Positions 44,888-54,123 of a DNA stretch of 64,000 nt are shown in pieces; the stretch's first letter is position 1, and every line of letters begins with the position of its first letter. The DNA lies in contig JBLHLT010000016.1 of the NCBI GenBank assembly GCA_047621325.1, positions 25,837 through 89,836 on the forward strand, in the 5' to 3' direction. The notes beneath the pieces were generated by a model that was not told the origin of the DNA, did no database searches, and saw nothing but the letters and a program-made list of their open reading frames with translations. The translations under genes were made by a program, and so were the position numbers. Origin of the DNA: Bermanella sp047621325 (GTDB taxonomy: Bacteria; Pseudomonadota; Gammaproteobacteria; Pseudomonadales; Oceanobacteraceae).

Positions 44888-45799
44888 ATGTTACCACTGG
44901 TATACCACCCTAATTATTCATGCGCCTTTCCAGATGATCATCGCTTTGTGATGAGTAAATTCGTGCGCTTGTTCGAATACTTAAAAGCACAAGGGCTGAT
45001 TCATACAGGCCATTTATACCAGCCCGAAAAAGCCAGCGTTGGCGATTTATCGATTGCCCATTGCCCTGAATATTTAACACAACTCAGTACCAATACGATG
45101 GACCCTAAAGCATGGCGGCGCATCGGTTTACCGTGGAGTCAAGGTTTAATAGATCGTACCTTTACCGCCCCAAATGGCACATTACTAGCCGCACGGTTGG
45201 CCTTGCAACAGGGGATGGCGTGTCACCTAGCGGGTGGTACGCATCATGCCCATTATGATTTTGGTTCTGGCTTTTGTATGGTCAACGACTTGGCCTACAC
45301 CGCCAATACGTTGATAAAAACAGGTGAAGTGCAGCGTATATTAATTTTTGACTGCGATGTACACCAAGGCGATGGCACCGCCGCCATATTAGCCAATGAA
45401 CCCAATGTGTTTACCTGCTCGATTCATTGTGAAAAAAACTTCCCGTTTCGTAAGCACGCAAGTGACTTAGATATTGGCCTAGAAAAATTTTTACAAGACG
45501 ATGAATACTTAAATATTGTCAGTCATACTTTGTCGCAGTTATTAGATGAGCAGCAACCTGACTTAGTGCTCTACGATGCGGGTGTGGATATTTGGCAGTA
45601 TGATGAGTTAGGCCATTTGGATATCACCTCGCACGGGGTTGCCGCCCGTGATGAGCGAGTATTGCGCGAATGTCTATCGCGGCATATTCCTGTGGCCAGC
45701 GTGATTGGTGGTGGCTATGATAAAGATCATGCACGTTTAGCTCAACGCCACGGTACTGTTATTGAAGTCGCCGCGCACTTATATCATCAATACTTTTAG
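44888..45799 (+). CDS. Histone deacetylase-like (RPD3/HDA) amidohydrolase
   Basis: A 303-aa zinc deacetylase. Active-site elements are visible: GGTHHAHYDFG (His119/His120), FDCDVHQGDGT (zinc ligands Asp157, His159), Asp234 in DAGVD and the catalytic Tyr277 in GGGYDKDH. Bacterial members act on small acetylated amines or proteins; the substrate is unknown. It begins 6 nt after the binding-protein stop without a Shine-Dalgarno, so translation is probably coupled. Confidence 0.9.
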   Translation: MLPLVYHPNYSCAFPDDHRFVMSKFVRLFEYLKAQGLIHTGHLYQPEKASVGDLSIAHCPEYLTQLSTNTMDPKAWRRIGLPWSQGLIDRTFTAPNGTLLAARLALQQGMACHLAGGTHHAHYDFGSGFCMVNDLAYTANTLIKTGEVQRILIFDCDVHQGDGTAAILANEPNVFTCSIHCEKNFPFRKHASDLDIGLEKFLQDDEYLNIVSHTLSQLLDEQQPDLVLYDAGVDIWQYDELGHLDITSHGVAARDERVLRECLSRHIPVASVIGGGYDKDHARLAQRHGTVIEVAAHLYHQYF

Positions 45800-45991
45800 T
45801 GCTTAAAAAATTAGATGATTTGCAAGATTCATATATATGCTTTAATTGTAGAAGGGCGTTGCGTACGAAGGTATTTAAATCAAAAACGTATAATTTATGG
45901 GAGTCATTACCGTTTTTTACTTGCCATTACATTATGGTTTTCGTTAAAAATAATGATGAAGCCCCACGGAGTGTCAACACAAGGAATGACC

Positions 45992-46558
45992 ATGTCGAAT
46001 AACATAGAAGCGCGGACCCCATCGTATTGGATAGTAAAGGTGTACCCCTTTACGGTGTTGATATTGGCGATAGGCTTAAATATTGCTTTTGGCATTAAGC
46101 CTGTTGAAGTAACCATCCCATCTCAAGCAATAATAACTTTGTTAGCATGTGCTGCAATATTATTAGTTATTAATCACTCATGGATTATGACGGTAACCGA
46201 ACTCACCCGAAACCGCTTTAAGATATTCGCATCCCCTGAAGAAAGGATTACAAGTGGCCATACTAAAGCACAAGCGACAGAAAAAGGGCAGGCAGAGATT
46301 GAACGCTGCCTAAATACACACCGTAATACAACGGAAAATGTTGTTTATTATATGCTACTGGTGTTTGTGTTTTCTCTTGTATCACCCAACTCATTATCAG
46401 CTTGGGTGTGGATTCTGATGTTTCCTATTGCACGGTTAGGTTATACGTTTAGCTACTTTATAGGTAACGATAATACACGTGGTGTTTTTATGTCATTATC
46501 ATTATTGAGTGTTTATGCCATGGCCAGTTATTTGGCGATGGCATTTGTTATTAAATAA
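45992..46558 (+). CDS. MAPEG family membrane protein
   Basis: A 188-aa membrane protein with four segments. The MAPEG core reads ERCLNTHRNTTENVVYYML followed by PIARLGYTFSYF and the final hydrophobic segment. MAPEG proteins include glutathione S-transferase-like and peroxidase enzymes, and the residues here do not identify a reaction. The frame extends to 45815, but ATG 45992 has AAGGA at 45981-45985 with good spacing. Orphan gene after the HDAC gene. Confidence 0.82.
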   Translation: MSNNIEARTPSYWIVKVYPFTVLILAIGLNIAFGIKPVEVTIPSQAIITLLACAAILLVINHSWIMTVTELTRNRFKIFASPEERITSGHTKAQATEKGQAEIERCLNTHRNTTENVVYYMLLVFVFSLVSPNSLSAWVWILMFPIARLGYTFSYFIGNDNTRGVFMSLSLLSVYAMASYLAMAFVIK

Positions 46559-46680
46559 GTTATCAGTATTTAAAGACTGTGGATACGAAATCTGTTTTTA
46601 TTTTATTATTATGAGTGTTTTAGTTGCACTAATGTATCTTAGTCTGCGACTTGTGATGCAGCCCTGTATGCAATCGTCTT

Positions 46681-46696
46681 ACCCGCGAAGGCGGGT
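46681..46696. repeat. REP-like intergenic palindrome
   Basis: ACCCGC-GAAG-GCGGGT, followed by ATCCATT, has the form of dispersed bacterial intergenic repeats (CCCGCGAAGGCGGG core). Only one copy occurs in the window. Confidence 0.45.
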
Positions 46697-46752
46697 ATCC
46701 ATTCGTTATAGTGTGTATTATATATTTATTTTTTTTAAGCTATTTCGTGTAA

Positions 46753-46872
46753 CAGTTCATTAAAATTGGTTTGTTTGTTGGTGGTGCAGACCTCAAACTT
46801 GTCGATGAAGAGAAAGGTAAGGCCGATGTTACCGAGCTTGGTATGGCAATAAAAGGTAACTGCAGCAAATAA
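46753..46872 (+). pseudogene. Possible decayed gene end (39 codons, no start)
   Basis: Between stops at 46750-46752 and 46870-46872 lies a frame without ATG/GTG start and without ribosome site. It reads like true protein from VGGADLKLVDEEKGKADVTE to the terminal IKGNCSK. I do not recognise it. It could be the 3' end of a deleted gene, with the hairpin at 46913-46944 as its old terminator, or a chance frame. Confidence 0.35.
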
Positions 46873-47065
46873 AGAACGATAAAATTAAATGACCATCATC
46901 TAATTTTATTACATAGGCGCTTTAAATCGTTTTTAAGTGCCTATAATTTAATACAATTTTACCTGTACTCGTTTTTTTTTCCTTTAACATTATTCTTCAA
47001 TTTTTATAATAAAACCATAATGAGTTTAGATGTAATTATTAAATATTGAAGTGTCGCTTTGATTT

Positions 47066-47266
47066 CTATACTTCATCTTCCCCGCGAGCCAATACGTACA
47101 CCTCCCCACGGTTATCCATTTCAACACCAATATGAATAGGCTGGCAGCATACTTGGCAGTCTTCAATATAGTCCTGTGTTTCACCGTCTTCGCTAAACTC
47201 AATTAAAATCTCGTTCGCCTCGTTGCAATAGGGGCAGAAGATGACGTGCTCGGGTAGTGCGCTCAT
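47066..47266 (-). CDS. CPXCG-motif zinc-ribbon protein
   Basis: A 66-aa protein with two Cys pairs: CPYC (Cys11, Cys14) and CQVC (Cys37, Cys40), plus a third Cys41. This is the small cysteine-rich CPXCG family and likely binds one zinc. Function is unknown. Its start ATG 47266 lies 41 nt after the MOSC stop on the same strand. Confidence 0.85.
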   Translation of the reverse strand: MSALPEHVIFCPYCNEANEILIEFSEDGETQDYIEDCQVCCQPIHIGVEMDNRGEVYVLARGEDEV

Positions 47267-47307
47267 AGATTGCCTTTTAACTTATTTTAATGGTGACCAC
47301 ATTACGC

Positions 47308-47820
47308 TTAAAATAACGCTTGCTGGGGAGTTATCAACTCGACACTGTCGCCTACATTAATCTCGCCGCCACGTATGATTTTGCAGCACAGGCCGCCATA
47401 TCCCATCATGGCGGCAATGGCCCCCTTGCCTAGGACTTGCTCCATTCGGGTACACGGATGGCATAAGGCGCCGGCTTGAAAGATGGCATCGCCAATTTGA
47501 AAGTTTTGGTAACGCAGGGCGTTTAGGTTAATGTTTTTAACCACAAGGTTACGCCGCAGCAGTTCTGGTTGTACGGGTTTACCGCCCAAAAAGTGACTAA
47601 TTTGGCTGATAAACTCTTCACTGATCAACGTGACTTGACGGCCCGAACCTGAGGTTTTGCTCATGCGGTGGTCGCCTTGTAAGCCTAGTTCTTCAACGGC
47701 GCTTGCGTGAGTGAGACTTTGCATGGGCTCGCGCCGTGCAGGGCGTACGCCTATCCAAGTGAGTTCACCGGGCGGTAGGGTTTTTATGTAGCGCGAAAAT
47801 AAGGCGTTTTGGCTGTTCAT
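47308..47820 (-). CDS. MOSC domain protein
   Basis: A 170-aa MOSC protein. The fold opens LTWIGVRPARREPM and contains GLQGDHRMSKTSGSGRQ and a Cys-pair ALCHPCTRME, which may bear the sulfur/metal site used in MOSC proteins. The family handles sulfur or molybdenum-cofactor chemistry. It lies 7 kb from the moa/mod operon, so linkage is only thematic. Confidence 0.85.
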   Translation of the reverse strand: MNSQNALFSRYIKTLPPGELTWIGVRPARREPMQSLTHASAVEELGLQGDHRMSKTSGSGRQVTLISEEFISQISHFLGGKPVQPELLRRNLVVKNINLNALRYQNFQIGDAIFQAGALCHPCTRMEQVLGKGAIAAMMGYGGLCCKIIRGGEINVGDSVELITPQQALF

Positions 47821-48023
47821 TGGGCTTGGCTTTTAGGTTGAGCTATTAGTTTAGCAGTTGTGGTGTATACGCTTAACCCCCGCAATAGGATGACATGACT
47901 AGGCAATTTTCTGGTATTTAGCTGCATCAGCGTAGCACGGTGAAATGGTTTACGTGTCTAGTAGTGTCCACTGAGCGCATTTGTTAAGCTTGCGTACATT
48001 ATTGCACCGACAGAGCCATTGCC

Positions 48024-49664
48024 ATGCCATTCGAAATTGCCATTTATGCTGGAATCATTGCCGCCTTTTCAGGTGGTGTGTTTATCATGCATCGCCAGTT
48101 CAGCCAGCAGCGCCAAAGCTTCGTTGAAGAAAAGCAGGTATTGGAGCAAATTAATCAAGGGCTGAGCCAAAGCCAAGAGCAATATCGCACCCAGTTACAG
48201 CAGGCCCAAACCCAGTTGGCCTTGAGCGAAAACCAAGTCGATCACACTAAACAGCAGTTACAGCACAGCCAGCAAAACTTGCAGCAAACACAAGCTCAGC
48301 TAGAGCAATATCGCGGGCAACTCAGCCAAGCCGAAGGCCAACTTAAACACCAGCAGGCCACCCTTGAGCAGCGCGAATTAGACGTGCAAAGGTTGGTGCA
48401 AAAAGAAGCGTTAATTGAACAGCTGCACAGCCAAATTAGTGATTTAAAAACTCAGTTGAATCAAGAGCAGGTTGAGCGTCAAAAAGATCAGCAAAATCTT
48501 GAAGAAAAACTGGAGTTGCTGCAAGCCAATAAAGCCCAGCTAAGCCAAGAATTTGAGAACTTATCGAATAAAATATTCGAAGAGAAAAATAAACAGTTTA
48601 AGCAAACCTCTCAAGAAGGGTTAAGCAGTTTGCTCAACCCGTTTAAAGATCAGCTAGAAGGTCTGCGTAAAAAAGTCGACGATGTCTATGTCGAAGAAAG
48701 CAAAGACCGTGCAGCCCTTAAAGCACAAATTGGTGAGCTGCATAATTTAAACAAACAAATCACCGAAGAAGCGGCCTCATTAGCCCGGGCCTTGCGTGGC
48801 GAAAAGAAAACCCAAGGTAATTGGGGCGAGTTAGTACTTGAAACCGTGTTAGAAAAATCTGGTTTACGCCAAGGCGAAGAATTCACCCGTGAAAAAAGCA
48901 TTAACAATGATGACGGTGCGCGTTTGCGCCCAGACGTGATTATTAACTTGCCAGAGGGCAAGCACATTGTGGTGGATGCCAAGGTATCGTTAAACGCCTA
49001 TACCGATTACATCAACGCCGAAAATGACGCTGACCGCATTAGTAAATTAAAACAACATGTGGATGCGGTGCGCATGCACATTAAAACCTTGGCTGATAAG
49101 TCCTACGCTAAGCTTCCCGGTGTCAATAGCCCTGATTTTGTTTTTATGTTTATGCCTATAGAGCCTGCGTTTATGGTGGCGTTTGAACACGACGATAAAT
49201 TATTTAATGATGCCTTCGAACAGCGCATTGTCGTGGTGACACCGACTACCTTGTTAGCCAGTTTACGCACGGTTTCAAGTTTGTGGAGCATTGAACGCCA
49301 GAATAAGAGCGCCAAGCAATTGGCCGAAGTGGCTTCTAAAGTACATGACAAGTTAGTTGTGTTTGTAGAAAGTATGGAAAAAGTTGGCGCACAATTACAT
49401 ACCGTACAAGGCACCTACGAAAAAGCGTGGGGGCAATTAAAAGAAGGGCGTGGCAACCTTATTCTGCAAGCACAGAAGTTTAAAGACCTAGGTGTGCGCA
49501 CCAAAAAAGAAATACCAAAAAGTGTAATTGATACCGCTGAACTTGAGTTTGAAGATGATGAAATAGAGCGCGCTGTTCTAAAAAAAGTCAGCGCTAAAAA
49601 AGCCAATTCGAAGCAAGATATTAACGATATACCACAAGCCGAATTTGAATTAAACGATGAGTGA
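48024..49664 (+). CDS. rmuC: DNA recombination protein RmuC
   Basis: A 546-aa protein: N-terminal membrane segment (about 4-22), a long Gln-rich coiled coil (about 25-190), then the RmuC core with RALRGEKKTQGNWGELVLE and DAKVSLNAYTDY. RmuC limits recombination between short inverted repeats and has been linked to defence against foreign DNA in some contexts. A Glu/Asp-rich tail is present. The WYL regulator follows 42 nt downstream. Confidence 0.93.
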   Translation: MPFEIAIYAGIIAAFSGGVFIMHRQFSQQRQSFVEEKQVLEQINQGLSQSQEQYRTQLQQAQTQLALSENQVDHTKQQLQHSQQNLQQTQAQLEQYRGQLSQAEGQLKHQQATLEQRELDVQRLVQKEALIEQLHSQISDLKTQLNQEQVERQKDQQNLEEKLELLQANKAQLSQEFENLSNKIFEEKNKQFKQTSQEGLSSLLNPFKDQLEGLRKKVDDVYVEESKDRAALKAQIGELHNLNKQITEEAASLARALRGEKKTQGNWGELVLETVLEKSGLRQGEEFTREKSINNDDGARLRPDVIINLPEGKHIVVDAKVSLNAYTDYINAENDADRISKLKQHVDAVRMHIKTLADKSYAKLPGVNSPDFVFMFMPIEPAFMVAFEHDDKLFNDAFEQRIVVVTPTTLLASLRTVSSLWSIERQNKSAKQLAEVASKVHDKLVVFVESMEKVGAQLHTVQGTYEKAWGQLKEGRGNLILQAQKFKDLGVRTKKEIPKSVIDTAELEFEDDEIERAVLKKVSAKKANSKQDINDIPQAEFELNDE

Positions 49665-49706
49665 ATCGTAAAAAATTAGCCTGCCACAATAATAAAAGGA
49701 TGTTTT

Positions 49707-50555
49707 ATGGTCAGCCACTTAACCGAAAAAGAAAGCAATTCTGTTATTGATCAAAAGCGCTTTGCGTTTTTAGAGTTGCTTTTGATTTGGGAGGGGCGCA
49801 TACAAGCTAAGCATCTAGCACAGCAATTTGAGCTAGCTGAAAAGCTGGCCAAACATGTGATTCAAAAGTACAAAAACCTCTACCCCGATAATATTCAATA
49901 TCACGGAGCCAGTGAGAGCTACCAGCCAAACATTAATATGGTTGCGCAATTCACCAATGGCACTCTGCAAGATTACATGCAGTTTATGGCGAACACCGAA
50001 ACCGTATCGAGTTTAGAGCTGCCCAACCGTAATTTACAACCTGCGTTAGTACGCCCTATCTTACAAGCCATACGTGAACAGTTACGGTTAGAGATTGGTT
50101 ATGCGTCGGTGTCTAACCCTGATTTTTCGAGCCGAATCATTCAGCCGCACCATTTAGTATTTGATGGTATGCGCTGGCACGTACGTGGTTATTGTGAGAA
50201 AAATAATGGTTATCGTGACTTTGTATTAAGCCGCTTTCAACCAGATACCCCAGCTGAGTTATTAGACGGAGCTGACCATTTTGATATTCAAGATGAAGTG
50301 TGGAACAACTTGTTGCAGGTTGAGTTTATGCCTGACCTAAGGCTTGATAAAAACCGCACCCGCATTATTGCACTTGATTACGATATGCAGAAAACCCAAA
50401 ACGGCTATCGTAAAACCATGCGCGTGCGTCAAGCCTTGTTAATGTATTGGGTGCAGCGCATGGGTTTGAGCCAATATCATAATAACCCACAAGCGCAGCA
50501 AATTATTTTAACGCCTGAATGTGAACAGGCGTTGAAAGAGTATTTGCCGAGTTAG
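49707..50555 (+). CDS. WYL-domain transcription regulator (BrxR/CapW-like)
   Basis: A 282-aa protein: winged-helix DNA-binding region (about 15-75), WYL domain around 130-195 (RIIQPHHLVFDGMRWHVRGYC, then RDFVLSRF) and a C-terminal extension to 282. The domain order and motifs match the BrxR/CapW family that represses phage-defence operons on sensing nucleic-acid ligands. No BREX, CBASS or other effector cluster is adjacent. AAGGA with 5-nt spacing supports ATG 49707. Confidence 0.82.
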   Translation: MVSHLTEKESNSVIDQKRFAFLELLLIWEGRIQAKHLAQQFELAEKLAKHVIQKYKNLYPDNIQYHGASESYQPNINMVAQFTNGTLQDYMQFMANTETVSSLELPNRNLQPALVRPILQAIREQLRLEIGYASVSNPDFSSRIIQPHHLVFDGMRWHVRGYCEKNNGYRDFVLSRFQPDTPAELLDGADHFDIQDEVWNNLLQVEFMPDLRLDKNRTRIIALDYDMQKTQNGYRKTMRVRQALLMYWVQRMGLSQYHNNPQAQQIILTPECEQALKEYLPS

Positions 50556-50559
50556 ATTA

Positions 50560-51201
50560 TTAGAATCGGTATTTGAATGCGCCACTCATCTCATCTACAG
50601 GTTGATCAGCAATATCTTGCTGAATTCGATAATCAAATATAAATGAGAAATTTTGATAAATTTGAATGTCTAGGCCTGCGCCATAGAGCACGCCAATTGA
50701 CGTGTCTGATTCAACAAAGCGTTCATTCTTGGTTGTTACACCGTTTTTACTTGCAAAATTCTCATGCTCTATATCGGCTGATATATAAGATAAACCTGCA
50801 AATAAGTATGGGCGAACCGTTTTGTCTACGCGAAAAGCATAATGAGCGTGCAGGCTAAAATAATTGCTAGGTTCTACTTTAACCTTATATTCTGCGGTTT
50901 CATCTTGGAAGGTAGTACCATCATAACGAAGTGTTTGGTAAACCGCTTCAGCTGCATGCGCTCCAATAAATGACGCGTATTCAAAAGCGTAAGATAAGGA
51001 CGGTGTTTGGTTGTATGAAATACTGGTGTAAATAGCATTTGAACTTGCCGTAACACCTTCTAGTATCAGGCCATTAGTTGTAAAGCCCTTCATGTCGGTA
51101 TGCATGGTTTTTTGACCGACAGATATCGAGAATGGGGATTCTTGAGAAATAGCAGGCACAGAAAGAGCCAATGAAAGTATTGGCAATAATAATTTATTCA
51201 A
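50560..51201 (-). CDS. Outer-membrane beta-barrel protein (OmpA/OmpW-like porin family)
   Basis: A 213-aa exported protein with a signal peptide (MNKLLLPILSLALSVPAISQ) and alternating strands (SLHAHYAFRVDKTVRPYLFAGLSY). It ends GAFKYRF, with the C-terminal Phe needed for BAM recognition. An eight-stranded barrel is likely. The substrate or role is not known. Divergent from nothing close; it is convergent with the WYL gene across 4 nt. Confidence 0.82.
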   Translation of the reverse strand: MNKLLLPILSLALSVPAISQESPFSISVGQKTMHTDMKGFTTNGLILEGVTASSNAIYTSISYNQTPSLSYAFEYASFIGAHAAEAVYQTLRYDGTTFQDETAEYKVKVEPSNYFSLHAHYAFRVDKTVRPYLFAGLSYISADIEHENFASKNGVTTKNERFVESDTSIGVLYGAGLDIQIYQNFSFIFDYRIQQDIADQPVDEMSGAFKYRF

Positions 51202-51290
51202 GTGATTGTCCAGCGTTTAAAAATTAGCTTGATAGTTGAAGTGTTTGAGCGGCGAATTATATAGGATTTTTTTTATATGGGCATTGCAGA

Positions 51291-51563
51291 TTAGCTATTT
51301 GTTAGAACAAATACCCTAAAATGCGGGTTAACCGTCACCGCCTGAATTTTATGAATGGTCATTAACTCAACCACAATAACCTCCTTATTTGCTAAGATCA
51401 GCTCTAATACTTCTTTTCTTGTTTCACCGTCTTTTGCAACCTTTACATTGTGGGCTATGCCTTGAAGCTTGCTACCGTCTTTTAAGGTCAGCAGTATTTC
51501 ATAATGGTGCATGCAGGCGATTTCAAAATAATCGTATTGGGCGCATGAAATGATGTTACTCAT
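51291..51563 (-). CDS. rof: Rho-binding antiterminator Rof (YaeO)-like protein
   Basis: A 90-aa protein matching the Rof pattern: CAQYDYFEIACMHHYEILLTLKDG, with Cys, Asp-Tyr, Glu-x-Ala-Cys and the basic His pair. Rof binds Rho and lowers transcription termination. The assignment rests on this motif and size. It follows modC by 30 nt on the same strand and has its own GAGG. Confidence 0.78.
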   Translation of the reverse strand: MSNIISCAQYDYFEIACMHHYEILLTLKDGSKLQGIAHNVKVAKDGETRKEVLELILANKEVIVVELMTIHKIQAVTVNPHFRVFVLTNS

Positions 51564-51593
51564 GTAAACCTCACTGTTATTAAAGTCGCTGTA

Positions 51594-52691
51594 TTATTCG
51601 CTTTGTTGCAAAGCAACGCCTTTAATTTGAGCATAAAGGGTTTGCCACATTTGAATATTTAAACGCTCGAAAGAATACTGAGAAATTTCACTTAATAAAT
51701 ATTGCTCATCTATTTTTAACTGAATCAGGTATTGCCCGTTTTCGGTTTGTTCGATGCGTGACACTTTGCCCTGTAAAATATTCATGATGCTGCTGTCTTG
51801 TGCGGCGCTTAAAGCGAGGCTGACATCACTGGCAGCGATGCACAAGCGCAATGGTGTATTTGTTGTGGCCGTGGTATTGACGGGTAAGCGCATAACTTGC
51901 TTGCCGATATGGCAATGCATTAAGCCGTCTTTAAGGGCTTGTTGGGTATCGGCCACTAAAATACTGCTTTTGCCTAAGCCATAAAATGGGTGGCGATCGT
52001 CTTGCAGTATGTCTATTAAGGCCCGTGGCTCATTTACGATGGTGGTGCCATTAGGTTGGTCTAGCATGATGACATGGTCTGCGAGGGTGAGTACTTCGTT
52101 GACATCATGGGTCACATACAAAACCGGTAACTGCCATTCATGGTTTAGGCGTTTAATATAACCCATGACATCTTGTTTGCTTTGCCAGTCGAGCGAGGCT
52201 AAGGGTTCATCTAAAATAAGCAGTGTCGGTTTACTTAAAATAGCGCGGGCAAGGGCGACTCTTTGTGCTTGGCCACCGCTTAGTTGATTCACGTTGTGAT
52301 GAAGTAAATCGTTAAGTTCTAATGCATTAACGCAGTATTGCCAATCTTGTTGATTCGCGTGAGAGCGGTCAAAAGCAAAACGTAAATTTTGCTCAACATT
52401 TAAATGGCGAAACAGTTGGTGATCTTGAAACACCATGGCCACATGGCGTTGATGACAGGGTGTAGTTATTTTTTGCTGGCTATCAAGCCAGTGTTCGCCG
52501 TGTTGCGCGTGATACCAAGTGATGGTGCCTTGTGGGCTTTCTAATCCGCAAATGCTGCGCAGCAAATGGGTTTTACCAATACCGCTTTTACCAAAAATCA
52601 CATGGGTGCTAGGTTGCTGCCAAACAATGCTTATGTTTGCTTTTAAAGCGAAGTCGCCTTTGCGCAGGTCGATGTTTAAATGTAAATTCAT
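51594..52691 (-). CDS. modC: Molybdate ABC transporter ATP-binding protein ModC
   Basis: A 365-aa ATPase with Walker A GKSGIGKTH, signature LSGGQAQR, Walker B LLILDEPLASLD and H-loop TYHD-like THDVNEV. A C-terminal Mop-like oxyanion-binding domain (about 290-360) is present. It drives molybdate uptake with ModB and ModA. Its ATG overlaps the modB stop by 4 nt. Confidence 0.94.
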   Translation of the reverse strand: MNLHLNIDLRKGDFALKANISIVWQQPSTHVIFGKSGIGKTHLLRSICGLESPQGTITWYHAQHGEHWLDSQQKITTPCHQRHVAMVFQDHQLFRHLNVEQNLRFAFDRSHANQQDWQYCVNALELNDLLHHNVNQLSGGQAQRVALARAILSKPTLLILDEPLASLDWQSKQDVMGYIKRLNHEWQLPVLYVTHDVNEVLTLADHVIMLDQPNGTTIVNEPRALIDILQDDRHPFYGLGKSSILVADTQQALKDGLMHCHIGKQVMRLPVNTTATTNTPLRLCIAASDVSLALSAAQDSSIMNILQGKVSRIEQTENGQYLIQLKIDEQYLLSEISQYSFERLNIQMWQTLYAQIKGVALQQSE

Positions 52692-53353
52692 AACATGCCC
52701 GCTTTATTTGTGCTTTTACGTGTGGCGTAAATAGCGGTGAGCATCATAAACGAAATGCCTAATAACACAGCCGACATGATGTGCGCGTCGTTGTATTGCA
52801 GTGCTTCGACTTGCTCAAATATTTTAATGGAAATAACCTGCGTTTCGCCGGGAATATTACCGCCAATCATTAGCACCACGCCAAACTCACCCAGTGTATG
52901 GGCAAAGCCTAATGTGGCTGCGCTGATATAAGCCGGTTTGGCTAACGGGAAAATAATAGTGCGCCATGCGTCTTTAAACGATGCATTTAACGTGTAAGCC
53001 ACTTCTAGTGGTTTTTTGCCGATCAAACTAAAGCCGTTTTGTAGCGGTTGCACCACAAACGGTAAGCTGTAAATAACCGAGCCAATCAATAAACCGGTAA
53101 AACTAAAGGCTAACGTGCGATCTCCCCAAAGCTGGGCAATGAATCCACCTGGGCCTTGTGGGCCTAATGCAATTAATAAATAAAAGCCTAAAACCGTAGG
53201 CGGCAATACTAACGGTAACGCAATTAACGCTTCGACTAAAAATTTGCCTTTAAACTGGCTGTGGGCTAAAAACCAAGCCAGTGGCGTGGCGATGACAATT
53301 AAAATGGCGGTGCTAAAAAAAGCCAATTTTAATGTAAGCAGTAAAGCATCCAT
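52688..53353 (-). CDS. modB: Molybdate ABC transporter permease ModB
   Basis: A 221-aa membrane permease with five or six hydrophobic segments. The EAA loop region (AWRTIIFPLAKPAYISA) and TLGEFGVVLMIGGNIPGET are characteristic of ModB. Part of the moa-mod operon. Confidence 0.94.
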   Translation of the reverse strand: MDALLLTLKLAFFSTAILIVIATPLAWFLAHSQFKGKFLVEALIALPLVLPPTVLGFYLLIALGPQGPGGFIAQLWGDRTLAFSFTGLLIGSVIYSLPFVVQPLQNGFSLIGKKPLEVAYTLNASFKDAWRTIIFPLAKPAYISAATLGFAHTLGEFGVVLMIGGNIPGETQVISIKIFEQVEALQYNDAHIMSAVLLGISFMMLTAIYATRKSTNKAGML

Positions 53354-53364
53354 GGGGCTTCCAA

Positions 53365-54123
53365 TTAATTCGGTAAACGGTAACCGTTATTTTCAATGAT
53401 ATTACGTGCCGCTTTGCTTTGTAAAAAAGCCATAAAAGCAAGACTGGCAGGTTTGTTGTTTAAGCGTAGCGCCATTTGGTTAATGTCGTCATAACAGTGT
53501 TCGTCAACTTGGCGAATACGGCTTTGATCTTTGTTGAGTACTTGCGATAGGGCGGCAAATCCGCCATCGACGCTTTCACTGTCAATAAATTGAAATGCTT
53601 GCGCCACGTTTTGGCCAATCACCAGTTTAGAATGCCATTGTTGTTGCTTTAAACATTCAAGCGTTTGCATGGCCGCCAATCCGTATGGGGCTAATTTAGG
53701 GTTGGCAATACTCAGGCGGGAATATCGGCTATCGTTTAAAATATCATTTAATGTTTGCGCAGAGGCCAGAGGTAAGTTGCTATAAAACACGAGGCGGCCT
53801 TTGGCATAAATGGCCAGTGCATCTAAGTCGAGTTCACGTTGTTTGTGTATGTTTTGCCACAATACCTTTGGGTGCTCAGTATTGGCGGCTAATAAAATAT
53901 CAAATGGGGCGTGTTGAGAAATTTGTTGCACAAGCTGCCCAGTGCTTGCGCTAATAATGTTTATATCGTGTTGTGTGTCGTGTTCAAAGTGTGTTTTGAG
54001 TGCTTCTAGGGTGTGTTTGAAATTGGCGGCGACGGCTACATTTAGTGTGTCGGCGTGGCTAATTGCTGAGGCCGCGGCGAATATAGCGCCAATGAACAGT
54101 GCAGCTAGGCGATTACTTGTCAT
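53365..54123 (-). CDS. modA: Molybdate-binding protein ModA
   Basis: A 252-aa periplasmic binding protein. The signal peptide ends near ISHAD, then the mature start reads LNVAVAANFKHTLEALK. The ASTGQLVQQI loop contributes oxyanion-binding Ser residues. It overlaps moaE by 11 nt. Confidence 0.94.
   Translation of the reverse strand: MTSNRLAALFIGAIFAAASAISHADTLNVAVAANFKHTLEALKTHFEHDTQHDINIISASTGQLVQQISQHAPFDILLAANTEHPKVLWQNIHKQRELDLDALAIYAKGRLVFYSNLPLASAQTLNDILNDSRYSRLSIANPKLAPYGLAAMQTLECLKQQQWHSKLVIGQNVAQAFQFIDSESVDGGFAALSQVLNKDQSRIRQVDEHCYDDINQMALRLNNKPASLAFMAFLQSKAARNIIENNGYRLPN

Larger units (their letters stand above)
46559..47065. other. Gene-poor stretch with repeat and gene remnant
   Basis: 507 nt between MAPEG and the CPXCG gene. 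It holds a small REP-like palindrome, a coding-like remnant, a perfect 9-bp stem (ATAAAATTA/TAATTTTAT, about 46879-46912) and a 10-bp hairpin (46913-46922/46935-46944). No intact gene with a plausible start and ribosome site was found. Confidence 0.5.

Noticed and set aside
45799..46002. 67-codon frame right after the HDAC gene
   Set aside because: It is out of frame with and overlaps the open region before MAPEG, with no motif or ribosome site.
46509..46763. 84-codon frame across the MAPEG end
   Set aside because: It overlaps the MAPEG end in another frame, is low-complexity hydrophobic, and lacks a ribosome site.
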